Source: Lepisosteus oculatus (taxonomy: Eukaryota; Chordata; Actinopteri; Semionotiformes; Lepisosteidae). Taken from it: DNA of 64,000 nt. Below the pieces are notes generated by a model that saw nothing but the letters and a program-made list of their open reading frames with translations, did no database searches and was not told the origin of the DNA. Location: contig NC_090716.1 in assembly GCF_040954835.1 (NCBI RefSeq), positions 11,655,275 to 11,719,274 of the forward strand. The letters run 5' to 3'. The number at the start of each line of letters is the position of its first letter. Position 1 is the first letter of the stretch. Positions 11,901-25,915 of the stretch are shown here, piece by piece. The position numbers and the translations under genes are program-made.

Positions 11901-14900
11901 ATTACTGTATACGACTGTAACATGATAAATTGCTTATGAGTTAAATATGAAAAGTCCTCTTCTGCCATTCATCTGGTAACTTATTTGTCCACTAACAATT
12001 AAATCATGCAGAAGGAATAGCAGTGCTTTAAGGTTTGTAAACTCTCATGTTTTAGGATTTAGAGACTCTTGCCTGTTTTGCTTTTTTTTTTCACATTTCA
12101 GTTTTCAGCGGTTTTCTTTGTACACGTTGTCTAGCCATCATTCCAGACAACAGAAGTTATGAACCTGTATTGTCAGAGTTTTCTGCAACTCTGCCAGTAA
12201 AAAGACAACCAAACACATACAAGGCTGCTTTTTAAAGTATTTTGCCTTATGTCTAACATTCGCTTAAAGACTAAACTCTTCCGTTCTGGATCTTGGCTTA
12301 TCTTGGTGGAGTCAAAGTACAGAGTGCCTTTTTTTCTTTGTAGTGCTTCAGTCTTGGTCATACCCAGGATATTGGCACATCATGTATTGCACCATTGCAT
12401 CCATTTCATCAGGCAAATTAAGGTTTGACCTTCATGCCTATTGATTTATTTGCGGTTTTTAAATTTCAAGAGAAGGAAGAGCAAAGAAGTTCTAATTAGC
12501 TACAGTGGAGGCGCATAATGTATTGATCCTCTTTCTTTTACAAGGTCAAACTTTATGGCCAGGGGTTCCATCCTCATTGTTTATTCAGGGTTGCCTAGTT
12601 TATTTTACCCCCAAATATAGGTTTTGGGGGAAACCTAGCACTGTCATACATGCTTTTACTGCTTGTCATCTGTTTACATTATTATTTCTCATCAGATGCT
12701 CTTCTCTAGGTCCAAAATACATCCTAAAAACATCAGTACAAAAATCATTCAAATACACAGGAAAAATATGTGAGATGGTCACATTGTAGTAAGTGTAAGT
12801 AGAGCAGAATGAAACAATGTCATAGCTTTCACCACACATTTCAGATTGTGAGCCATACTTGACTTTTATTTACTCCTTTCATGCTTTCTGAAAAAAAATT
12901 ATCCAGTTATTCCCAAGATGCATGCAATTTCTGATCTAATTACTTTAGATGAGTCCTAGTAAGCTCATGGAATTGAAAGACAAGACTAGATTTCAGGCTC
13001 TTCTGTAATTACTCAGTGTTGCAGGAGTGTTGTGAGTGATAGGCAGCAAAACAGACAATTGGACGAAGTATTGATCTGTTTTCTCCCATGGCCTCTGGGT
13101 TTTGAGCCGTTTCTCTGCAGTGGGTTGGGTGCTGATCGAGTCTAGGCAGTGCACTGACCGTACATTTCCTCCAGAGAAGCTACTCCGCTGACATGCTCAT
13201 ACGTGAATTTATGGATGGATCATTGTATACACTTATTTGACATGCAGTGTAAATTGGGCTGATGTGCTTTCTTTAAATTCATTTTTATTCCCTAGAGAAC
13301 TTTGCCTTTTTTTCCTGTTCAAGAGGCCTTATAATGGATAGTGTGTGTGTGTGTATATATATAGTGTAAGATTTTTGTTGGGGTATCTTCATGGTGTAGC
13401 ATTTCCTGACGTATTGTGAAGGCTGGCTGAGAGAATTAGTGATCAATGGTGAGACTGTCAGAGCAGAGCACATGCTGTCGGAGGGATTGACGCGGACAGC
13501 CGCAATTACATCGCACTCGGCGTGGACATCAGGATCACAGACGGATGAGCACAAACTGAATCCCGTCTCCGAGTGGTGGACGTGAGCAGGTGTGGGCGTG
13601 TGAGCCGTAAGTTACTGCTGTGCACGGCAAACTGCAGGATATGGTTAGATAAGCTTTTTTTGCTCAGTGTGCCCCAAAACAGGGTGAATGGCCCCTTTTG
13701 TCATACTGGATGTACCATTTCTTTTTTTTTGTTGTGGTAGAAAAATGTTGAGGTAGCCCAAAACTGTTATTAAGAAGCTCATGTTTCATCCAGGGTGCCT
13801 TGCACTACATTAAAAACCCTGAACTGTAAAAAGGGCATAGTGCCATACATTACTTAATGTTGTTCAGGGAATGTTGTTGCTGCACTGGTGTGTAGCTTTT
13901 TTAGATATGCTCAATCTTAGTGAGAAAGATGGATAAAAACTTTATTTTTACATTGTAATAATGAGAATAAATATAGTCAGAAATGGAAATAAGGCTTTTT
14001 CTCCTGTTGTGGCTTCAGTAAGTTGGGCTACACCAGTGGACACTGACCTGATTATTGAACCAAGACGAATGAGGTGGTTTGTTCTGGTTCAAGCCAACGT
14101 GTGAAAATGACCAATTCAGGGGTTACATGGCATGTTTTGCCCGTATGCATGAAACGGAACACATTAATCCGGTTTTCTCATCGAGAACATATTAAGGGTG
14201 TTTGAGTATTTCCTGTGCTTCAGAAACCAGTACACCTCACCCACGTTCAGATTCAAAATGTGGGTCGTGCAAAGTCCTTCTAGCTTCAAATAAGTACTGA
14301 AGACGTGCACATGGAGAATATGTTGGTAAATGGCCATATTGGAAATAATTCTTTTTTTTGTACTTCACCATATAGACAATAATACAGCTCAAAAATGCAA
14401 ATACAGTTCCTGGTGCAGAGGAGCACAGGCAGTATTGAGCAGACTGTTGTCTCCAGATCTGTCTTCTGTTCTGCAGTTTAATTTGCAAGCGTTTTTCTTC
14501 TCTACTCTAAACGTAAGAAATTCAGCTCTGTATTTCTTAGTCCTTGTTTGTTTGTGAACTGCCAGTTCATGGGTTTCAGCAAGTAAAAGAAAGTTGTGTA
14601 TAATATAACTTGTCCCTATTCTTTTCAAAATATTTTTGAATGATAAGGACTTTGTCAGTACCATTGAATGTTTCACCAGCAGAAACAATTTGTAGCACTA
14701 GAAAATGTTTAGAAAATATCCTGTGTTTTTTTTTTTAATTTGTGTAAACATCCATCATCTGAAACTTTGTTTTCCTCCTCAGACTTTTAGAAAATGTTTG
14801 CCATTGCTCATTTCAGTGTGCTGGGACAGTGGCGGTGATGCAGAGATAGCTGTGTTACTGTGGTCAAAATAAACAAAATTGATCTCAATTTGTATGCAGT

Positions 14901-15656
14901 AAATTGGGGCCTCCTGGAGATGTCAGTATTTTCATTATCATAGGATGTGATGATTCTAGTGAATCTTTATCTTCTGCTGAAACTTGAGTTTAAAAATCTG
15001 TGTAGGATGAAGTGCTTGAATAGGTTTTTTTTCTTTGACTTCTATATATATGCCTCAATTTCCCTTCGGGATCAAAGTCTTATCTTATGCATGATATTCT
15101 TAAAATTCACAAAAATTAATTTATCCTAATTTAGACATTTCAAATACTACTTTTAAAAAACTAGGCAGCAAAAAAGTACAATTACCCCCCCCTCCCCATC
15201 ACACATTTAAAATGTTTTAATGATGGAGTGCCTGTGGACCAGCATACCATGGATGGACAGTGGTAAAGAGCATCTCCCTTTTTACAGATCTCGGAAGTGA
15301 GAGCAGCACAGTTAATTTCAGGACTATTCATCGCAAACTGGTTTTCAGAAACCAAGCTGTTTTATTAACACAATTGGGAATAAGCTTTGTAACATTAAAT
15401 GCCTTTCAGGCAACCAAAGTTTACAAGCAGTTTCCTGTAGAAATGGAAATGGGAAAAATAAGTTTCCAAAATGGAACAGTTTTTCTATTGTTGCCCTTTG
15501 GGGGGCGCGTGTGGTTTGTGGAATGGTCAGTGTTCGGTCCAGTGCAGCAGTTAGACATGATCCATGGAAATATGGATTAGCTGTAGGTAGTCCATTGAAT
15601 TTGACAGAGATCTCACATGGAGCCTTCTATATTCTCTATCAGAACATGTTAATAAC
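8971..15656. other. Gene-free stretch upstream of C11orf24
   Basis: No coding exon recognised on either strand. Visible structure: a GT/AT microsatellite at about 13341-13363 and a small CpG-richer patch at about 13480-13610 ending near a GTAAGT donor-like site, which is an alternative candidate for a non-coding first exon. Around 10900-11160 there is a less AT-rich block resembling conserved non-coding DNA (inference only). Confidence 0.45.
13341..13363. repeat. GT/AT dinucleotide microsatellite
   Basis: A GT run of seven units passes into a short AT run. A second GT run lies at 21064-21082. Confidence 0.9.
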
Positions 15657-15670
15657 CTAATAAATAATTA

Positions 15671-15832
15671 GGAACACGTAAAAGGTTTATTCCATGCTGG
15701 AAAGAGAAGAAAGGAAATGCAAGGTTTTGGCTGTGGAGCCTTCTTCGGGTGAAACGTTGTTTCCTTTCTTCTCTTTCCAGCATGGAATAAACCTTTTACT
15801 TGTTCCTTTGTTGACTCGGCTACCTACTTCAA
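15671..15832. mobile_element. Penelope-like element ends in inverted pair, 14-bp TSD
   Basis: A 162-base insertion is flanked by the perfect direct repeat CTAATAAATAATTA (15657-15670 and 15833-15846). Inside, arms 15671-15717 and 15760-15806 are inverted repeats identical at 46 of 47 positions; each reads as the retroelement 3' tail '...CAGCATGGAATAAACC...'. On the minus strand the centre (15749-15721) reads CCGAAGA, then AGGCTCCACAGCC, then AAAAC. This is a hammerhead-ribozyme core (CUGAAGA, stem II, GAAAC) with two core substitutions. Penelope-like elements carry such minimal hammerheads. The same family sits at 31357. Confidence 0.7.
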
Positions 15833-15846
15833 CTAATAAATAATTA

Positions 15847-18685
15847 TATTAATTTAGTACTTGTTTCTTTTTCAATCGTTTGAGTTGACATTTTCTCTGA
15901 TAAATAGTATTCCAAGCTGAATGACAAGAAGTTGTGAAAGAAAGTCCAAGTGCCAAGGTAAAGTGTGATGCTACAATAACTTCCTCTGCGCTCTTCTCAT
16001 GTGTAAAGTTTTTCCCAAGGTAATTTTACATAATAGTTGATTATCCTTTGTTTCTTAATGAAAATAGTATAGACATTCTGTTCCTTACTACTTTTTTTTG
16101 TCCAACTTCGAATGCAAACAAAAAGGCCTGTTCAGTTTCTTTACCATTGTGTAAATGAGGATGTTGAATCAGAAAGGATTATTGAAACGCTTCTGTTTCA
16201 TGATGCTTCACCCCTGAACACGAATTGTGCAACGATGATAGACCCTTTTAAGTGTGATATGAATAGGTTACATTTTTGTGATATGCTTCAAAACGTGTTA
16301 GTGCTCACAGCCCTGGTTAACACACCTCATTGCTTTCTTCATAGAAAATTAAATGAATCGTTTGCAAGAAGGGTAATAGGCTCTGTGTGTCAGCCCTTCA
16401 CATCTGTCCTCTCTTTGTGAAATTAAATTTCCAGATGGTACATCACTTGCAGGTTAAGAAATGTATGGAGAGGCCCTAAACCCATCTTGCCACCCCCCAG
16501 TCTATGGACTGGCCCCAGTCCCTCCCTGCCAGCACGGCAATTAAACTATACTCTTTTTAGCACACGTGACCCTCAGAGGACGAGGGCTTTAAGGAACTTG
16601 TTCCTGGTATAAAAACAATAAGGAGAGTTTCTCGGCCATTAAAGTTGCAGGTTGAATTCTATGGCCCGGACCTGACTAGTTGCAGCCTGGTTCATGTCAC
16701 TAACAAGGAATCTGTGTCAATTTTTGCATCTCGGTTTAGGACGGTGGTGCAGCTTGCAGCACAGCAGGTTGTACTCATGCTCCAAAATGCACAAGCTTGA
16801 CTTGGATGGCTAGTGGCACACAAGGCTTTAGAAAATGGCAACCTCTGGCATTTTCGGTTCCCTGACTGAATGCTGACTTACCTTGCGAGGGCAATGAAAT
16901 GTCTTAGTCCTCTGCTGAGCTACAGAACTGCCCTTATTTGGCCATCCTTTAACGGGCTGTGGGGAGGAAGATATTGCATTGAAGAGCTCATTGTGGAGAG
17001 AGCTGTGGATCGTAGTGTTGGGTGTCACCTGGGGGATGATTGGAGCCCGTGAACATTACTTGGGGGATCCTTCTCCACAGCAGGGGAGTGTGGAGAGACC
17101 GTTAAGCAGACACACTAGGATTATGGGGATGGCGCACGTCTCAGCTTCACAGGGGTTTTGTCATACGATGACTTTAATACAGCCACAAACTGAGTGGAGC
17201 TTGGCATGAAACATTTACATATTTAAAAGATATCTTTATCTAAAGTGATGTAACATTTAAAGCAGCATTGCTGAACAGGGTAAAAAAAGTATTTGGTGTA
17301 ATACTGCCAAGTGGTATAATAAAAAAAACACTTACCAGTCAAGACTAGTAGACACTTCCAATAACTGAAGTTATTGACAGATGTAATTCCAATTTACTCT
17401 ACATTTTTTCTTAGTGGTTGTACTCTGTGGTTATTTAATTTACAATTGAATCAAGTAACAATTTAAGTTGGTTACCCCTGATAAAAATGAAAAAATAAAG
17501 CATTAAATACATTTACAATCCATTAAGAAAGAATCTCTGTTGTGGTATGTGATACTCTATTTTTCTGGTTGGGATCCTTATAAATTACACCCATTAGACC
17601 AATTGTACAGTAAAAAAATGCCTTATAAAGAAAACTCTTTTGTTGAACTATAATAATTTTAATGACCCTTAAAGCTTCAAAAACTTTAATAGGTGCTTTC
17701 TTAACAATACATATTTTAAAAAACAAATCATATTGTTTTGATCCAATATTTCTCTTTCTAGTGCAGAAGATAGCTTAAACATTATAATACACAATTATAG
17801 GTAATTAAGAGAACTACAAATCATCTTTGCAGTTTGGATAAATTATACTAGATGGCGCACTTGAGTTATGATTTGGTGGCGAGATTAGTTCAGTGTACAC
17901 TGCTACAGACCATAGAACTGTAGATGCACAAATGAGTGCTTTTTAAACGGGAACATATTTTTTTTTATAATGGTAGTCAATTAAGGATTTAAATATCCAA
18001 AAGCATAGTGACAAATGTTGCCTTTTTAATTATTTAGAAAAATGCAGATGTAGAGAAATGCAAAGATTTCCGTGCAGTCTGTTAACAACTATTCTGTGCT
18101 GCTGTGAAAACAGTACTCTAAAAAGACTCTTGTACATTAGAGATTAGTTATCCTGCACACATTTTAACTTCCCTCCAGGGACATTTTAAATCAAAAATAT
18201 TTTTTGCAAAGAGACCTTTTTGAAGGATTGGAGAAAACCATATAGATGTGTGCGGACACTTGATATAAACCAGTGAGGTAAAAAGCTATAATGGGCATGT
18301 GTAACTCGTGTGAATAGATGTCAGTTAATGATGATGGCAGATCTAAAGAAGAGAAAAAGAACTGACAATTTGTTAAGTAGACAAATCAGAAGTCTCGGAG
18401 TATATATACTGTATATATGGTTTAGAATCCTCAAAAAAAACATTATAAAGGTACATTGTTAGGACAATAGACTACCAAATACATATGTTTACTATAACAT
18501 GTTATCAGCACTATATAATGATTTAAATTGCATCTATTCGCTTAATGGTGTGCATAAAGAAGTTGTTTTTGTGGGAAACTTAGACGTACACTGTGTAAGA
18601 AAGCAATCATTAAGTGGTCTACCATTTAGGTTTCTGCTGCTGACAGACCCAGTTTATTGAAGCACGTACGAAAGAAAAGGTTTTG
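15847..18685. other. Gene-free AT-rich stretch
   Basis: No recognised gene. A plus-strand frame of 102 codons at 16112-16420 has no recognisable motif and no convincing splice sites. Confidence 0.5.
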
Positions 18686-18689
18686 ATCC

Positions 18690-20138
18690 AATTTTCAAAT
18701 CTGAAGTAAACAGGTGAGAGAACTGTTAGGCAGATTTGATCTAAACATCATATGCTACAAGGTATACTGTGACACTGTTCAGATGCATTACAGTTGTTTA
18801 CAATTCCTGGAAAGATGTCCTTCAGAGGAGGAAGTGAATGAGATGGGATCAGTGGAGAAAAGATGGCAGTGTTTTATTAATGATCTTCAATTATCCCAAG
18901 AGGGAGTAATCCGAGAGCTAAAGAACTATATCTCAAATAGTTCAATAGACCCATCAGGAAAAATATATAAAATGATTTAAAAAAATAAGTTAAAGATAAA
19001 GGATTGCAATCATAGCTAAAAAAAGGGATCTTAGAGAGATGGAAAGCAATTTGCATTGGAGGCAAAAATAATTCAAACAATGAAAACAAAATAGTTGATG
19101 CACTAAATGAGTATTTAAATCATATGTCAGCTAGGGAAGAGGTCCACAATCTGTCTCTGAAGGAAGAAGGACAAGTCTTTATTTTAAATAAGTATAACCA
19201 TAGAAGAGACTGAAGCACTCTGGGGAACTAGAAGCACGGAAGATTAAGAAATCCACAGGCTTGATGGTAACTTGCCAGTTGTACTCAAGGAAATGAGATG
19301 TTTTTCAAAAGCCACTGACTCAGGTCTTCCAACAGTCACTCAAGACAGAGGTACTACCCGTGCATCGGAGAACTGCCCATGATGGCCCCATACACGAGAT
19401 TAACAAACTCGCCCAAGTAATTATAAACCAATAAGTCTGATGTCTGTTATGAACATGTAAGATTATGGAAACAATTGAGAACCAGAAAAAAAAGATTGCC
19501 TATATGGAAATAATATAAACAGGAAGTGTTTTACATGCTGATACAAACAAAATGGGAAACATCTGTGCTAAAAGAGGCTACTTACGAAGAAGACTTAGGT
19601 GCTTCTTTTGATGCATCAAACATTGTCTACAGTCTTGTACAATTGGGGGAAGCAATAATGAAGGCAGACAATGTTGTTAGATGTTCTGATGGGATGCTCT
19701 ATTGAAATTGTATAACAAACTGCTAAGGCCTCATCTGCAGTATTGTATAGAATTTTGGTCTGAATCCTTCCAGAGAAGAGCAACCAGATGTGGCTGAAGA
19801 GAATGTTCTACACTGACTGAAGGACCTGAACCTTTTTAGACCTGACACAAATAGTCAAATTCTTCAAAGGTATTGACAAAGTGGACTTATTCAGAACAGA
19901 CAGTGAATTGTGAACTAGAGGACACAAATTGAAACTAAATGGAAGTGCATTTAAAACTGAGAAACTAAGTGTTTAGCCAGATGTTTGTTTGAGTGCAGAA
20001 CAAGTGACCCAGCTGTGTTATTGAAACTAATATCTTTGCTTCCTTCAAGATGCGGCTTGATGAGATGTTTGGATCATTAAGCTACTAACTACCAAAGTCT
20101 GGCCTTTTCTCATTCATAACCATTATTGTATTCTTGTC
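18690..20138 (+). mobile_element. Internally deleted CR1/L2-like LINE remnant
   Basis: Decayed reverse-transcriptase ORF2 blocks occur in order. A pre-RT region is at 18714-18980. The segment at about 19080-19460 corresponds to the 'TGPDG(I)P...VLKE...NYRPISL' region, here seen as NYKPISLMSV. A C-terminal block is at about 19700-20090, with LRPHLQYCIEFW and LNLFRPDTNSQIL readable across frames. The RT catalytic core between about 19540 and 19600 is missing, and many frameshifts and stops are present. The 3' end 'aagctactaactaccaaa' followed by 'ggccttttctcatt' resembles the LINE 3' UTR I recall, and runs to within a few bases of the splice acceptor at 20144. Confidence 0.75.
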
Positions 20139-20237
20139 TTGCAGGTGCTGTAATGTAATGTTGCTGTTCCAGATGTGCGCATTCTGATATTTCCACCCAT
20201 TTGCCCAGTCCACAGACTTTAAAGCCACCAGCTCAAG

Positions 20238-20373
20238 ATGATCTCCAGGACACTTCTTGTCCTTGCTGTTATTCATGTGCAATTCGTAGTGGTCTGCTTC
20301 TCCACTCATGCAGGGACTTCCCAGGTTTCGGATGTCAGTCACCAGGAAAATAAAACTCAGTGCGCTTCTGCAT
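20238..20373 (+). CDS. C11orf24: C11orf24 first coding exon: signal peptide and start of Cys module
   Basis: The coding part starts at ATG 20238 and encodes residues 1-45 plus one base. Residues 1-25 are a clear signal peptide (MISRTLLVLAVIHVQFVVVC, cleavage likely after FSTHA). The first two Cys of the extracellular module follow (C42; C46 is split by the junction). The donor at 20374 is a consensus GTAAGT. An acceptor TTGCAG ends at 20144, giving a 93-base leader in this exon; an in-frame stop at 20220 shows the ATG is the first usable start. The antisense open frame (20438-20085) is treated as a shadow. Confidence 0.75.
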
Positions 20374-21897
20374 GTAAGTGTTGTCTTCAGTCTGTTGCTT
20401 TTCCAAGAACAGAAGGTGGTAGATGTTGATTCGGCCACCAGATTTCAATCTTCCTGAGACTAATTGGACCCAAATAACAGACATTTGCCTGAAAGATCAA
20501 AGGAATCCAAAAGACGCTATGGACAATGTTACAATTAAGAACACAAATGTAGGATGTGAAAATCATCTAAAATTATTTTGTCACATTAGAATATTAGACC
20601 TTCATGTGCACATATCAGTTCATTGGAAATAACTTGCTATATGAAATATCATGTTCTGTATGAAAACTAAGCTAGGTTTGTTTACACTTTTAACTGGAAC
20701 TTCGCCAACTCCTGATATTTCAACTTCCCCTTATAAGCAGAAGTGTAAAAGCAAAAGGGTTGTCAATATCTAAAAAACACGCTTATTTGAGGGCTGTATA
20801 ATTTCAAAGGCACCATGTGTTTCAGATTTAACATTAAAGGAATGCTTGGGCCTTAGCTGTGTTTATGAGCTTGGTGCTGCACTGGAGAACTGTTTCTGAA
20901 GTCTTTGTCGTAACATGTTCTTTCTAATTAAAATCACACACCGCCCAGCACCACACACGGTGTTGTGGGGGCACACAACCTTGGTGTCTGTGGCAAAGTA
21001 AAAACAGAAGTGAGGAGAATGGAGAAACTGCACAGTGGGTGCAGATTGCAAAAGCGTCTTGTTGTGTGTGTGTGTGTATATACAGTAGACTGGAAAGGAT
21101 TATTTAGCCACCCCCTGTCCCAGCCAAACTATAGGATTTCCAAAGGGCTTACGCTGAAATGTGGGTTATGTGAAGGGCATAAAGACAAAGTCAGCAGTAC
21201 CATCTGGAAATGTGCAGCATGGTATGAAGGAGCATTCAGCACGCCTTTTCAAAGGACTCGACCACAACAGACACTTGAAGGAGCGAGGGGCTGGAATACT
21301 TAGTGCTGAGAAAAGCACTTCACCTCCATTTTGATCCCAAATCCATTTTTATGCAGATGAATAAAGATGTAGAATCAATTCAAGCCACTTGGGGGGGGAA
21401 TCAGACTTTATAAACAATTCATTCGATTAATTTGTTCCAGAAAAATAAGTGTTTTCTTCTACTTGAATCGTGTTTGAGTGGAAGAAAACTATTTTGAATA
21501 ATTCCAGAGCCAGGCAGAACATGAGTTAATGAAAGTAGTGTTTACACTGACAAGCAACAAAGCACTTAGAATTAATGTAACCCTGTTTTCTGAGAGAGTG
21601 CCATCTATAGTTGTTTAAAAATAACTAGAGATGACATTGGCTTCTGTTGTACAGTGCAAAGCTCTGAATTCCCAAGGTTATGCTCTGAAAACGTGGCTTG
21701 GCTGAATCTCTTGACATATCACACTAAATTAGTTTTATTTCTGCCACCTAACATAGTTTGTTGTCCCATTTAGTCTCAACATGATTGTTACAGTGCGGTA
21801 GCAACATATTGCACGGAAGTCAAATTATTCTTTGACGTTTAAAAGATAATTTCTTGTGATGATACATGTAAAGCCACTGAAGTGGATTCTCTCTCTT

Positions 21898-21945
21898 GGG
21901 GGGGGGGGGGGAATCTTATTCCGGAGACGGTCTTACATCCTGAAC

Positions 21946-21977
<32 letters not shown>
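21898..21977. repeat. Poly-G and 30-base poly-T tracts
   Basis: A run of 14 G (21898-21911) is followed 36 bases later by a run of 30 T (21948-21977). The T run could be the poly-A tail of a minus-strand retroposon, but no body was recognised next to it. Both are prone to sequencing or assembly error. Confidence 0.9.
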
Positions 21978-21979
<2 letters not shown>

Positions 21980-22451
21980 TCTCTGGTATTAAAGAAAGGC
22001 AATCTGCCCAGGAATTTTGGATTTGAAACAAAGAAACTGTGTTGTGTAAATTGTTTGGTTTATATATCTCCAAGAAAGATAATGTTGTCTTTCGCTTTTT
22101 GGTTCACCCAAGCCAAATATGGTGTTTTCTTTGCAATGGCATTCTTTTTGTGATATTTGAGATTTTTTAAATGTTTTTCCATAAGCAAACAACTCTGAAG
22201 GCCCAGCATAAGCGTGAGCTTCCTTATTCGTGTGTTTTTCTACTGCGCGTGCTAATAAATGGATCATTCAGAATAAAAACAGCTAGAGATCAACACCGAT
22301 ATCCAGAGAGTAGTCAGGTTATTTTTGTGGACTGTGTTTTGAGTGGAATAAATATATTTTCTATTTAGAAAGAAACGCAGTGGTGCATTGAAGCTACAGT
22401 GAATTATAATAAGAATATTTATTGAAAATAAGAATTTTTTATTGTTTTCAT

Positions 22452-22763
22452 AATCCATTCATTTTCCGATCGTTTCATCAAATTGACGATGGAGGGGAAG
22501 CCGGACCCTATCTCGGCAAGCAACGGGTTCAAGGCAGGACAAACCTAGATGAGACACCTGTTCAGTGCAGGGTGCATGGTCACAAACGCACACACTCACA
22601 GCAGAGCCAGTTTTCCCAAAAGCGAATTAACCTGCCAGTATGTGTTTGGAGTGTGGGAGGAAACCAGCAGATACAAACTCCATTCTGATAGGTACCGAAG
22701 TCTGGTGAATGCAGGGCCCAAAGTCTACAAGGCAGCAGTACTAACCACTGTTTCCCTGTGGCA
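22452..22763 (-). repeat. tRNA-derived SINE-like repeat, copy 2 (reverse)
   Basis: This is the reverse complement of the family at 8671 and 45948. It starts with the 'ccattcattttc' tail, then 'gccggaccctatctcggcaa' (the 'ggataggctccggc' block), 'cctgccagtatgtgtttgga' with 'gtgtgggaggaaaccagcag' (the 'tttcctcccacagtcc' block), and ends 'aaggcagcagtactaaccac' (the A-box head). All blocks are present in reverse order. Confidence 0.75.
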
Positions 22764-22926
22764 CTCATCACTCAGATTCTTCATCATTATTATCATCATC
22801 ATCAGTGTTTTTATCACTGTAATCCATTCATCTATAGAACAAGGAATATCCGCTTCTGGCCACAGTGTCCTCGTCAGGAAAGCATGAATTTAAATTCCTA
22901 ATGGCGTGTGTGCGTCTGTTTTGCAG

Positions 22927-23052
22927 GTGAAAACAGCACAGGCTGTATGTGGTCTTTCTTTAATGAAACCGGAAAACAGTGCTTTTTCTTAAAGTGCCCT
23001 AATGTGTCCATCTGCCAAAATCTCACCTTGGAAGACATTCAACAAAATTCAG
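22927..23052 (+). CDS. C11orf24: C11orf24 second coding exon: MANSC-like Cys module
   Basis: The exon is 126 bases, with acceptor TTTTGCAG ending at 22926 and donor GTACGT at 23053. It encodes residues 46-87 plus one base, with C46, C52, C64, C69 and C75. The motif CFFLKCPNVSIC has the spacing C-x4-C-P-N-x3-C found in the MANSC domain of MANSC1 (CYLFFCPNEEAC in human, from memory). There are three N-glycosylation sequons (NST, NET, NVS) and a fourth, NLT, just after. The first half of a normal MANSC domain and one Cys of its CC pair are absent. Human C11orf24, as I recall it, has no Cys here at all. Confidence 0.85.
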
Positions 23053-25052
<2,000 letters not shown>

Positions 25053-25915
25053 CTTTTTTTTTCCACAGAAACTATTTTTTGTCCGATATCCTGAGAAACT
25101 AAGATAAGGTTTACGAAGGGTATGGTGTGCCAACTTTAATTAAGAAAACATTGCTTCCAAGACTCGAGGTACTACACGGTTAGCTACTCATCAGAACATC
25201 TGTAAGGCTTATCCATACTTTAATCTCTTGAATCCTGCAATTATATGTGTAGTTCTTCCTCATACTTAAGCTGACCAAACTCCGTCTTAAAAAAATTCTG
25301 ACCTCTAGTACATTGAGTTAAGTTCACAAAACGGCTCAATGGCTCTACAGAGCATATTTTACATTTTTTGTCTATGCAGATGGTGCTCCCTTTTAGAATT
25401 AATACAAATGAGATATACACCTGAACACTGAAGCTTAAGTATTTGTCAAACCCTATCATTTATCTGTGAATAGTTTTTCTGTTAAGGGTCAAGACCTTCT
25501 GTAAATAGTTTTTTTTTTCTTTCTTTATGCATCCACTACTGTTTGGTGGATTAATACGGTACTGCATATATTTTCTTTAATATTTATTTTATATCAATAT
25601 GCTTTCCTGAAGATAAGACATGATCGCATTTACAGTATCTTCCACTGATGTTCCACTTGGTGATGGGATGCCAAATGCCTAAGTAAAGCACATACTTAAA
25701 GCCAATGGAATTGCTAAGCCATTTAAAGTGTACTCCATGAACTAACAAACTCAGTTTAGAACAATAGGACTTAACAATGAATATGAACCTCAAAACATGG
25801 AATAATGCAGATCAGAATGTCTCTGTGCCAACTTGCGTAAGTATTATTTTTTTACTAACGCAGTGTTGAAAAATGAAACGGGTTTTGCAATAATAAAAAC
25901 TAAAAACAATTTGGT
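25053..25915 (+). other. C11orf24: C11orf24 3' UTR
   Basis: An AT-rich tail follows the stop codon with no further coding signal and ends just after the poly-A signal at 25892. Confidence 0.6.
25892..25897 (+). terminator. Polyadenylation signal AATAAA
   Basis: AATAAA lies 840 bases after the stop codon, followed within 15-35 bases by a GT/T-rich element (ttggtcatagtttgtttatt). It is the first good signal with downstream context. Alternative sites are possible. Confidence 0.5.

Larger units (their letters stand above)
20374..22926. other. C11orf24 intron between first and second coding exons
   Basis: No exon seen. It contains a GT microsatellite (21064-21082), a 14-base G run (21898-21911), a 30-base T run (21948-21977) and a reverse-orientation SINE-like copy (22452-22763). 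Confidence 0.7.

Noticed and set aside
1-20144. A third gene (for example the next neighbour of C11orf24 in human, KMT5B) in the left third of the window
   Set aside because: No exon resembling a SET-domain protein or any other conserved protein was found on either strand.
20085-20438. 117-codon minus-strand frame overlapping the first coding exon of C11orf24
   Set aside because: It has no recognisable motif or splice context, while the plus strand has an acceptor, signal peptide, consensus donor and matching phase.
20423-20632. Plus-strand frame just after the C11orf24 first coding exon, considered as a missing MANSC exon
   Set aside because: It lacks the CxxxCC pattern, has no clear acceptor or donor in the needed phase, and the direct junction of 20373 to 22927 already keeps the frame.
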